From Oegoconia quadripuncta (lineage: Eukaryota > Arthropoda > Insecta > Lepidoptera > Autostichidae), in contig OX438748.1 of assembly GCA_949316235.1 (NCBI GenBank), positions 34,590,836 through 34,654,835 of the forward strand: a stretch of 64,000 nucleotides of DNA, read 5' to 3'. Below, one piece after another: positions 51,563 through 60,731 of the stretch. The notes under the pieces were generated by a model. It did no database searches, was not told the DNA's origin, and was given only the letters and a program-made list of their open reading frames with translations. Numbering within the stretch: position 1 is the stretch's first letter; the number at the start of each line of letters is the position of its first letter. Position numbers and translations under genes: made by a program.

Positions 51563-52197
51563 TTTTTTTTTATGCACAACGGGTTAGCACTTGCCCTCAA
51601 TCACACCTGATGTTAAGTGAAGATGAGGCCGAAGGTGGAAGCGTACTGACCCGGAAACCCAAATATTTGGGGAACTGGCTATCTTATCTCTGACAACCGG
51701 AACACAAAGTCAAAGTCAAAGTCAAAGTCAAAAATGCTTTATTTTGTAGGTACACAGAGTACACTTAAAATAGTCAATTTTACATAGTAAATTTTAAATT
51801 TTTTAAGCTACTGCTTGTTCAAAATGCAATTTTCCCCTGAGAAGAACAAGCAAGAAACTCGAAGGGTTGCTCTTTTAAAATCAGGCTTTGATTTTACATA
51901 AAGGTTTTTATATTACAAACAGGTTTTTAAATTTCATTATTAATTGTGAAATAGCCTGGCATGCGAACGATCTGATTATGTCCAGGGATGATTATCATCT
52001 AAATAGTCTGATATTTTATAAACAATGCTGTTTGACGGCAGATTTAGATAAGATGGTGGTAGCTAGCCAGGCGGACATTTAAAATGCCCTACCACCAACC
52101 AAACCGAGTACTAAACATGTACCCCGCTGGGGATCGAACTCGCGACCTCCGATTCGTAAACCCTATGTGGTTTTACATTGAGCCACTGAGGCGGTTA
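51563..52197 (-). mobile_element. SINE-1 copy interrupted by LINE-c
   Basis: SINE-1 (minus) is split at CCGGAACACA (51706) and resumes at AACAATGCTGTTTGACGGCA (52021). The insert (51707-52020) is a minus-strand LINE-c 3' end beginning with AGTCAAAGTC repeats and ending inside the ORF at the codons for SDYLDD. Confidence 0.8.
51707..52020 (-). mobile_element. LINE-c 3' end inserted in SINE-1
   Basis: Nearly identical to 43098-43410, which suggests recent activity of the family. A short ACAA is shared at both borders, too short to be sure of the duplication. Confidence 0.78.
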
Positions 52198-52496
52198 ACT
52201 ATCCACTGTGAAGCCATAATCAGTCATTGCAGGCAAGAGGTTTTGTATAAATCTTATTCCTAATTCCCAACCTAGAAAGAATATTTACAAAACTTTTAGA
52301 GGTCCCTTTTCTTCAGAAATAGCCGAGGTATTATGTTGGAATTTATACCATGTATTCTGAGGCCCCGTATTGCTGTGAATAATTCAAGTTTTTTTTACGC
52401 AATAAACAGATACGGCATTTCTAACGGCTGAAAATTCAACTAGCAGAGTATGCAAAATCAAAATCATAAATATTTAATTCAATGTAGGATAGGATA
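52198..52496. other. No recognisable feature
   Basis: AT-rich spacer without ORF. Confidence 0.4.
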
Positions 52497-52772
52497 CTAC
52501 TTCTCGCCGAAAATTAAATTTCCATCCACATCACCTGGATGAGTGGAAGTCTACCACTGTACGTTTCTCAAGAAACTTCCTACCACGTACGACCACCCTG
52601 TGGAACGGACTTCCGGCAGCGGTATTCCCGAACGAGTACGACATTGGAACCTTCAAGAAACGTGCCTACACCTGTGACCCTTTTGGTGTTACGGGTATCC
52701 ATGGGCTGCGGTGATTGCTTTCCATCAGGTGACCCGCATGCTCGTTTGCCGCCCTGTCATATAAAAAAAAAA
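52497..52772 (+). mobile_element. LINE-b: 3' end copy
   Basis: The frame [40 protein letters not shown] and TFKKRAYT is open. It then jumps to CACCTGTGACCC, so the AACGCATC region of about 23 bp is deleted. Poly(A) follows at about 52763-52773. Confidence 0.78.
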
Positions 52773-52868
52773 ACAATAATATCACTTATTGAAAGTCAAC
52801 ATGTTATTCTTCTTTTTAAACTACATCGCTTCAAAAGGTATAATTTTCGAACTCATCGCACAACTGTA

Positions 52869-53009
52869 CATTCGATCTTATGGCTTTCGCATATTTGTCT
52901 TTTCGATTAAATGGCCCATCGGATAAATGGCGTTTCGTTCATATGGCACTTCGATTATTTGGCGTCGCACAAATGGCTTTCGCTTATATGTCTTTCGAAA
53001 TCGGGTCCT
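52869..53009. repeat. Degenerate tandem array of a 15-16 bp motif
   Basis: Nine successive units fit the pattern TTCG, four to six variable bases, then ATATGGC or AAATGGC: for example TTTCGCATATTTGTC, TTTTCGATTAAATGGC, GTTTCGTTCATATGGC, ACTTCGATTATTTGGC. No unit equals another. Confidence 0.65.
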
Positions 53010-53608
53010 AAATGTATCTAATATGAGTGTGATATTTTAGGTTATGATAATTACGATATACGTTATACGTTCGATCTATTAAACTTTCGATTAACCGTTG
53101 TCGATAAAATGAGCTTCAATTGTCATCGATTGCAGGGAAATAAGATACTTTACTTTTTATTTCAAAAGACTTTATGTTGATCACGACTACAGATTAAAGA
53201 AAATACGAAAACAAAGTAACATACTATCGTAAAAATAATGACGTTCGCACATCGAGCTGTAAAAAAATTAAATCAATTTAATTACTTAGTAAAACAAAAT
53301 CGATATTGCAATTACTTTCATCACATTATTACAATATGTTGTCGGTTCGTTTGTCCATTCGTTACTCAACGGACGTACCTACGTACGTCTTAATTTTACG
53401 TAAGAAGCCATTTACGTATATGCAGTAAAAACTAATAATTTACGATATTGTGTAAAAACGGATTGTCTCTTATAATAATCATCGACACATCACTGTTGTA
53501 ATAAAATTTTATAAAGTGGGTACGAGCTAGGGTTGCCGGGTTGCAAGTTTTACTTTAGAGGACTTAACTCTAAAATTGAAAATTTAAAGTACCTCGGAGA
53601 AACTATGA
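53010..53608. other. No gene; left end of a possible TIR element
   Basis: AT-rich. GCTAGGGTTGCCGGG at 53527 has an inverted partner GGCAACCCTAGCC at 54370, suggesting an element of about 850 bp that later received SINE-1. Weak support. Confidence 0.35.
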
Positions 53609-53898
53609 TTTTTTTTTATGCACAACGGGTTGGTACTTGACCTCAATCACACCTGATGTTACGTGAAGTTGAGGTCGAAAGTGGAAGCGTACTGACCCGG
53701 AAACCCTAAGACATTTGGGGGACTGGCTATCTTATCTCTGACAACCGGAACACAACAATGCTATTAACATTGCTGCTTGGCGTCAGATTTAGATAATAAT
53801 ATGATGGTGGTAGCTAGCCAGGCGGACATATAAAATGCCCTACCACCAACCAAACCGAGTACTTGAACATGTACCCCGCTGGAGATCGAACCCGCGAT
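53609..53898 (-). mobile_element. SINE-1 copy, head truncated
   Basis: Tail and body are complete on the minus strand. It stops just after the B box (GATCGAACCCGCGA). Confidence 0.8.
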
Positions 53899-54590
53899 TA
53901 AAATTACTTTGTGATTTCCATATTATAAACGGAGAGGAACGATAAAAATCTGTGATATGTTTAGTGAGATTACAATACGTATCAAGGATTTGACGAAATA
54001 AGTCAAAATTGCGATAGAATTTCATTCTCAAAACATTTTTTTTTCTGTTTAAACTCAGCATTAGGTATCTATAATTACACTGTCAATTCTTATATAATAG
54101 TGTATTAGATTTTTGTAAATAAATTTATCATTATTAAATACACAACGGTATCTCAAGTGTCATCATGTATTCATTCAACCTTAGGATCGTTTTATCTTAG
54201 TGTATCTTTTTTTTTCTATTACACATTTGTAACAAAGTGATCTGTCATCTGAAATTTCAATGCGAACCATGTCTTTATTTACTTCACAATCTTAACAACA
54301 AATATAAGTTTAATTACTTGACCAAAATGGACTTTTTTGCCATTTATGGTTAAAATAGGAGACATCTGGCAACCCTAGCCGTCCGACCGCATGAAATCAG
54401 TTTATCGGCCGGCAAAATTAATTTCAAACTGGATAAAAGGTGCGCCACATGTTAATTCGAATTAACATGGCAGCAGAAGGCTACTGCGACTAAAAGTGCC
54501 AATAAAAAGAGTGGTGATAATTATGTACTTATATTGAAAATGTTGAAAGCCGAGTAAACAAACCATATAGATAGACCAAACTACGTTAAT
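53899..54590. other. AT-rich, no supported gene
   Basis: A 73-codon minus ORF begins within the SINE and has no domain. Nothing else recognised. Confidence 0.4.
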
Positions 54591-54840
54591 GTCAAAAATG
54601 TCAAAATGGTCAAAAATTACAAAATGTCAAAAATTTCACAAATGACAAAAATTACAAAATGGTCAAAGATTACAAAATGTCAAGAATGTCAAAAATTACA
54701 AAATGTCAAAAATTACAAAAATGACAAAAATTACAAAATGTCAAGAATGTCAAAAAGGTCAAAAATTACAAAATGTCAAAAATTTCAAAAATTACAAAAA
54801 TTACAAAAATTACAAAAATTACAAAAATTACAAAAAGCTA
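54591..54840. repeat. Low-complexity array of TCAAAAATTACAAAATG-like motifs
   Basis: Irregular repetition of AAAATGTC, AAAAATTAC and ATGGTCAAA, ending in five or six exact copies of a 9-mer (AAAAATTAC). The 93-codon ORF across it is Lys- and Gln-rich by composition only. Confidence 0.75.
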
Positions 54841-54937
54841 ATCTAAAATCTAATGAGGGCGCCACTGGACGAAATAAGCCCTCTTAAAAGCTAAATGAAA
54901 ATGAACGGTGCTGCCACTCATGTTAATAATAATTTAA

Positions 54938-55100
54938 CGACCTGTTTGGTGTAGTGGTTAGAAACTTACTGCTATAGCAAAAGGTCGCGGGTTCGAATCC
55001 CGCTTAATCAACCATCTGGCATCTATAATACAAGCCTAGTAGCTTAGTGTGGAACTAGATGGCGCTGTGTGTATGTGCAAAAATATTTTTTAAGTATTTA
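54938..55100 (+). mobile_element. SINE-2 copy with internal deletion
   Basis: CGACCTGTTTGGTGTAGTGG, GGTTCGAATCCCGC, then a jump directly to TCAACCATCTGGCATC and AACTAGATGGCGCTGTGTGT. Confidence 0.75.
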
Positions 55101-55109
55101 AAATCCAAA

Positions 55110-55636
55110 AAACCCGATAGTATATTTTCTATTTTGCGGGCGCCATGTTGGATTTTTTTACCATAAAAAGATCCAGGGATCAAAACGAATCGAACGACAC
55201 CTTGCCCTTCAAAATCGATCGAGCCGTTTACGCTTCTGGATGTAACATTAACCGCCTCCGTGGCTCAATGTAAACAACATTGGGTTTACGTTTCGGAGGT
55301 CGCGGGTTCGATCCCCAGCGGGGTACATGTTTAAGTACTCGGTTTGGTTGGTGGTAGGGCATTTTAAATGTTCGCCTGGCTAGTTACCACCATCTTATCT
55401 AAATCTGCCGCCAAACAGCAATGTAAATAGCATTGCTGTGTTCCGGTTGTCAAAGATAAGATAGGGTTTCCGGGTCAGTACGCTTCCACCTTCGACCTCA
55501 TCTTCACTTAACATCAGGTGTGATTGAGGTCAAGTAAGCGAACCCGTCGTGCATAAAAAAAAAAAACAAATCTACATAACTTACATACACTCTAAAAACA
55601 TTACTCTCCTTCTTTAGGCAGTCGGGTAAAAACAAG
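55110..55636 (+). repeat. Repeat O interrupted by SINE-1
   Basis: 55130-55250 (GCGGGCGCCATGTTGGAT, CGATCGAGCCGTTTACG) and 55568-55636 (CTCCTTCTTTAGGCAGTCGG) are the two halves of repeat O, uninterrupted at 28555-28710. Confidence 0.6.
55251..55566 (+). mobile_element. SINE-1 copy, full length, in repeat O
   Basis: Complete from ACCGCCTCCGTGGCTCAATG to the A-rich tail, with one internal deletion of about 20 bp after GATAAGATAG. Confidence 0.84.
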
Positions 55637-55990
55637 AAATGTCAAGCTGTGATCCAACCAACCGAGGTTGGATCTCTTAAAAGAAACTCGGTGCTCTGCG
55701 GGGCACCTCCTCTTCTTTTGCCCTCAAATTTTAAGCTCAGGGTTCACTATCAAATATAGTGATAGATTTTTAAGTTTCATCATACACTCACTGAATCTTA
55801 GATTTGAACATTATAAAAATACTTCTAATCAGCAGCAATCCCAAGTTTACATTAGGTTAGAATGACATTATAATGTTTTTTTTTTGTTTGTTTTAAAGTC
55901 ACACCTAAAGTTTAAGTAACATTGTTTTAATTTCAAGCCGGCTTAATCATATGATGTATGGCTTATAAAATAAATAAGTTTAAAAAAAAA
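55637..55990. other. No supported gene
   Basis: A 65-codon ORF at 55668-55865 shows no domain. T-rich run at 55877. Confidence 0.35.
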
Positions 55991-56311
55991 AATTCTCTAG
56001 ATTGAGAACAGTCTTGTGACCGTTCTCAAGTAAACGTGTTGATTAATAAACCTAATTTAGACCTGAAACGCGCGTGCTTACTCAAGCAGTACTCACTTGA
56101 GAGATGCGCCGAGTTTCACGTATTAATAAACGGAACTCAAGACTATCATTCATTCGCCGCTGAGGCGAATACTTGAGAAGTGATATCAGCTGAGTAGACC
56201 TCATTTATAAATTAGCACGGAGCTTGAGATAGCGCCAACTTCTTAAGACGCATCTCGGGTGATACAGCCTCAAGACTTGTATTGAGATTGGTTTATTAAT
56301 ACGGACCTTAG
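55991..56311. mobile_element. MITE-like repeat (partner of 42636-42812, inverted)
   Basis: GAACAGTCTTGTGACCGTTC, AAACGTGTTGATTAATAAAC and AACTCAAGACTATCATTCAT match the 42.6 kb copy in reverse. The right end repeats GGTTTATTAATACGGACCTT in direct view, so the element probably has such ends on both sides. Confidence 0.55.
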
Positions 56312-57636
56312 TTTCCAATGTTTAAAAATATTACAAAATATTACCACATTTCTAATTATCTGTTTTAAGGATTATCCACAATCATTAAAACAGATCACGG
56401 TGGCTACCGAAAATGGCCCGACACACATTTTGAACGATTTAAAAACTTATATTGTTTTCTTCGAGCTTGATTTATCGCTAACGTGTGAAAGAGTCCTTAA
56501 AAATACGAAAGCCTGTGACGTGGCTCGTCTAGACGAAATCGCTTTTGGCGTTAACCGTTATCAATGTGAATTAGTTAAACGTTCTAAATTGGTTGGACAA
56601 CAGTGTCCAAATATTTATTGAAATTAAATTACTGTTTATAACATAATTTGTTCATCATCCGGTATATTAGCCTTTCACAGCTTAATAATATTGACATATG
56701 AAAACTTCTAAGAAAATTCCAGGTGACGCTTTCGTTGGCCAGACCCCTAACAACCTTTTTTTAATGCTATTGTATTTGTAGGTATTTTTAACACGCTTTT
56801 ATTGGCTTCATTTATAACTAAGAATGTAAGCAAATCTTGAAAGTTAATTTAAACTTACTTCTAAATGTCGTATCGAAATGAAACTTTGTATGTATATGTA
56901 ATTCTGGATAACAATACTATAATCTGGTATCTTGGAGCTGATCTGATGATGGAGCTAGCAGGTGGATGGTGAAAAAGATTTTCTAAGTCCCAGCCCTCAG
57001 TGCCCCGAAGCCTACAATAGCACGCAAAAAAATTACAACTTTGTTTTCAAGGGTCGTACGACAAAATGTCACATGACAAAAAGTGTTCGTATGGTCGCGC
57101 CCAACGCGTAGCGTCAACAAAAAAAAAAAAATTAAAAAAATTTCGAAAAATTTTGTAAGTCCAAAAAGATTTTTTTTTTTATGCGTTTCATAGTGCCCCG
57201 AAGGCTATACTCCAACTCTACTAACCCGCCCCGAAGGCTACACCGTGATCTGAAACTCTTCAGTGGCTAGTAGTGAAGTCCTCGAGTTTGGGCTCATATA
57301 ATTCGTTTTGACGAGTCCAATATATTACACTTGGTGTCGTCGATCTGATGATGGAGCCAGGAGATGAATGGTGGAAAGGTAGCGTCTTTTTTTAGTTTTT
57401 TAAACTACATAATTATTTTTATCTAGACGCTCAAAATTTGGTAAAATCTATAGGTGTAAATTCAAATTCAAATTATTTCTTTGCCAGAATATAGGTACAC
57501 AAGGATGTTTTCGTATTAAAAATAAGGCCCGTTACATTCTGCCTTTTGAGCATGCAAAATTTAACGAATTATATCTAATTATAACTACCTATTATTAATT
57601 AATTATACACTTTAAATAACCACACTTTAAATAACC
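56312..57636. other. No supported gene; two related repeat blocks
   Basis: The 73-codon frame at 56400-56621 starts with GTG, has no recognised domain and is left as unknown. 56930-57030 and 57180-57375 share CTGATGATGGAGC and GTGCCCCGAAG, so they belong to one unclassified dispersed repeat. Confidence 0.35.
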
Positions 57637-57717
57637 ACATTAATTTTGTAATGTTGACAATTTTTTAAACACTTGCAAGGAGTGTTTAAAAAATTGACAA
57701 CATTACAAAATTAATGT
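57637..57717. repeat. Long near-perfect hairpin
   Basis: Arms of 37 bp (57637-57673 and 57681-57717) with one mismatch and a 7-nt loop (TGCAAGG). The arm includes TTTTGTAATGTTGACAATTT. It is preceded by two copies of TTTAAATAACCACA. Confidence 0.85.
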
Positions 57718-58179
57718 CAAATCTTCAAATGAATGTCAAAAAGTATAGAGAATTAGAAAGAATGTCAAAATCAATAAAAAAAAAGAAAGAAACTATATAT
57801 TCTTATTATAAACTGTTCATTCTTATTTTTATTTATTGTTGATTTGACGTAATCATTAATTTAATTCATTCTCAGGTCTAAGTTTATAAAACAGTACACA
57901 GTGTCCCATAAATGATGTGTTAACTTTGCTTAGTCTGAACATAGGGGTAACCAATTCAAGTGACATTTTCGCTAGATTAAAGTATGCCCTCCGTGTCTGC
58001 ATGTCTGTCACCGATTTCAAGCCTGTCGGCGCCGTAATCGATTCCCGTGGCGTGACTTATTACTCTTTTTTTTTCGTTTCGCCGTGTCGACGCGACGCAA
58101 TATTCTATTTTTGTGTTTTCGTTGTTGAGTGTACCGCTTGTTCGTAGTTGAATTCGTACCTTTCTGGATCGTGGGTGAG
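57718..58179. other. No supported gene; possible upstream region of a small secreted-type ORF
   Basis: Sequence after 57990 is richer in CG (GTCGGCGCCGTAATCG, CGTGTCGACGCGACGC) and is not repeated in the window. Confidence 0.3.
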
Positions 58180-58266
58180 ATGAAACTTCTACTTCTCGCA
58201 ATCTTGCAAATTTGTTTGGCGGCAGATTTAGATAAGATGGTGGTAGCAAGCCAGGCGGACATTTAA
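58180..58266 (+). CDS. Tiny ORF with a signal-peptide-like start running into SINE-1
   Basis: ATG at 58180 opens a 28-codon frame that begins MKLLLLAILQICLA, a textbook-like hydrophobic signal sequence with a possible cleavage site at the last Ala. It then continues into SINE-1 sequence (ADLDKMVVASQADI) and stops. The second half is plainly SINE-derived, because the same peptide is read from the SINE-1 at 52.0 kb. It may be a first exon of a secreted protein into which SINE-1 inserted, or a chance frame. No splice donor was identified with confidence. Confidence 0.25.
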   Translation: MKLLLLAILQICLAADLDKMVVASQADI

Positions 58267-58283
58267 AATGCCCTACCACCTAC
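58213..58283 (-). mobile_element. SINE-1 fragment
   Basis: TTTGGCGGCAGATTTAGATA to AAATGCCCTACCACC, an internal piece of SINE-1 on the minus strand. Confidence 0.7.
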
Positions 58284-58603
58284 CAAAATGATCCAAAATC
58301 CATACCTAGATGTACATTTGAACGTTTCAACGGCGCGCGGCGATGGGCTCACCCCTATATTTCTGTATATTTCAAAAGGTGAATCGTAGATGTTATTTCA
58401 AACATTAAAATGAATTAAACTATAACAAATTCTGTAAAAGAAACCCAATTAAAAGCTAATTTTCATAGTTCACAGTTTCGTTTTAGTGAAAGCAAGGTTA
58501 CGCTAAACTAAATATTGACTTTAACAATATTAAACCATTACAATGTCTAACTACTTCATTAAGGGTGAAATTTAATTCATGTCAGTGTCAACCAAACCGA
58601 GGC
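58284..58603. other. No recognisable feature
   Basis: AT-rich spacer apart from TTTCAACGGCGCGCGGCGAT near 58324. Confidence 0.4.
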
Positions 58604-58992
58604 CCGTGGCTCAATGTAAACAACACTGGGTTTACGATTTGGAGGTCGCGGGTTCGATCCCCACCGGGGTTTTTTTTATGTACGACGGGTTCGTACTGGA
58701 CCTCACTCACACTTGATGTTAAGTGAAGATGAGGTCGAATATGAAAGCGTACTGACCCGGAAACCCCAACACATTTGGGGGACTGGCTATCTTATCTCTG
58801 ATAACCGGAACACAACAATGCTATTAACATTGCTTCTTTGGCGGCATATTGAGATAAGATGGCGGTAGCTAGCCGGGCGGACAATTAAAATACCCTACCA
58901 CTAACCAAACCGACTACTTAAATCATGTGTCCCGCTGGGGATCGAACCTCCGAATCGTATACCCAATGTTGTTAAAGCCACGGAGGCAGTTA
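58604..58992. mobile_element. Two SINE-1 copies joined in inverted orientation
   Basis: 58604-58672 is a plus-strand SINE-1 head, cut after the B box. 58673-58992 is an almost complete minus-strand SINE-1 that starts with its T-rich tail and ends with its own head. The two heads are complementary over about 65 bp, so the block can fold on itself. Confidence 0.75.
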
Positions 58993-60731
58993 AAACACGT
59001 GACAGAGGCTGAAAGTTTTTTGGTGGACCCTGTTAAGATGTAGAGAGATTAAAACAAAATAATTCATTTTCTAAATCAAATCAAACATTCTGATTCATTT
59101 AAAAAGAGCAACTCCTAAGATTCCAGACATATTTCAGTAATACGTGGTCAGGTTTCTGTGCGGTTATTTTAAGACTAAATGATGAGACAGGTACTTAGCC
59201 ATGTTTGATGAAAATCGGTTAAGCCGTTTCGAAGATATTTAGCGTCTAATACAGTTTTTTTTTTGTGTATTTCGATGATACCTTTCGAGGGTTTTATAAA
59301 TTTTTCGGGTTAGGTTTTTAGCCTTAATATAGCTTGATTGCCGATAGCTTATGAAAAATAAGTATGGGAAGCTATAATTTTGGAAGTAACATTTTGATTT
59401 GATAATGGCGAAATATGATATTTTATTGTCGGTACTCGAGGCATTCTTTTTTAATAATAGCGAATTTAAAAAAAAAAATCACGCGCGGGTGCGTGACCGG
59501 CTATGCACTTGAAAATGTCATTTTCGATGAATGATGATTATAACTTTTTGTTGTCATTTGTTTATAAGACCATAAAAATAGTTATTTCCTACTTGAAACT
59601 TACATCTTTCCATTAATTTAAATACTAATGGGTATAACAAATCTTGCTTCTACATACATATACTCATGCCTGTTTCCCGTTGGGGTAGACAGAGACTATA
59701 ATTGATTTCCACTTCCGGTTGCTTCTGCCACTCTCGTCAAATGCCTCTTACATGCTTTTTCGCGCTCTTCTTAGTAGATAAAACAGCTCCATCTTTTAGA
59801 ATCCTCGAGAACTAATAGGACTGTTGAGAAAAAATGGCCAAAACAACCACGCACAATTTTTTACTCTGTGCCCACAATCTATACCCATATTCAACTTCAA
59901 TTTCAACCTCAAGCATTTATTTCATGATAGATGATATCATTTGTTGAATGTCAAATTAAATATACTAGAAATAAAAGAAGTTTGTTGCATTTATCTGTCA
60001 GTCGGTATGTCCAAGCTACTACCGCTTCGGAAAGGGAAATCATCTGTGGGAAAAGAAGCGGCGCAAGAAACCCACATGATCATTGTTGTTCTTTTTTTTT
60101 ATTGGTTACAATAACAGTTCAAGAAAAAAATACAATATTAATCAATATTTTTAATCAAAAATATGAATTTTATGGGTAACATTGTGTTTGTCATACTTAA
60201 AAGATACTCGCATGGTTTTTGGTCACTTTTTTGTTGTAAGTGATGCATTTTTTTGGAACATAAATCAACATTTGATGTGACCGTTCGCGAACGAAGTCGG
60301 TGTGGGACTGAACTCCCATTGGTTCCAAACTCCCGTTTTAAAACCAATGAAGTGGTGGCATTTTGATTGTTTGAATGACCCGGTCCATACGCAGTAATAT
60401 ACAAGGTTATTTATTGTATACCTGAAACTTTAAATTAGATAGTAGACACGTATAGAATCGATTCCGTTTATAAAAATATCGGGTTTTATTTTATTTATCT
60501 AATTCAGGAATGATAAACACCCTACAAGCGGGATATAATAGTAATTGAATTCGCTACAATCCCTTATTTTTCTTTTATTTATTCTAGCCATATTAATTAC
60601 AAAGATATGTATAGGCTTTTTGGTATACAAGAATGATAACCCTGTATAAGTTCGTTGTTCGCTTTTTTCCTAAAAGGACACTTTGGAGCAATCAGTCACA
60701 ATTTGGTTAAACAATTGAACAAAGAAACAAT
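58993..60731. other. No supported gene upstream of the piggyBac stop
   Basis: 59160-59290 is a dispersed repeat (AAATCGGTTAAGCCGTTTCG). 59655-59790 is another (ATGCCTGTTTCCCGTTGGGG). ORFs at 59931-60404 have no domain. 60637-60644 (TAACCCTG) is a weak candidate for one end of the piggyBac element. Confidence 0.4.

Noticed and set aside
53527..54378. An 850-bp element bounded by CTAGGGTTGCC
   Set aside because: Only about 11 bp match at the ends, no target duplication is visible and the interior includes an unrelated SINE-1. Too weak to call.
54606..54887. 93-codon Lys/Gln-rich ORF
   Set aside because: It is produced by the low-complexity AAAAATTAC and AAAATGTC repetition.
56400..56621. 73-codon frame as a host or viral gene
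   Set aside because: It starts with GTG, has no recognisable domain and no supporting context. Left as unassigned.
57977..58279. Minus-strand ORF of 100 codons
   Set aside because: It overlaps a SINE-1 fragment at its start and has no domain.
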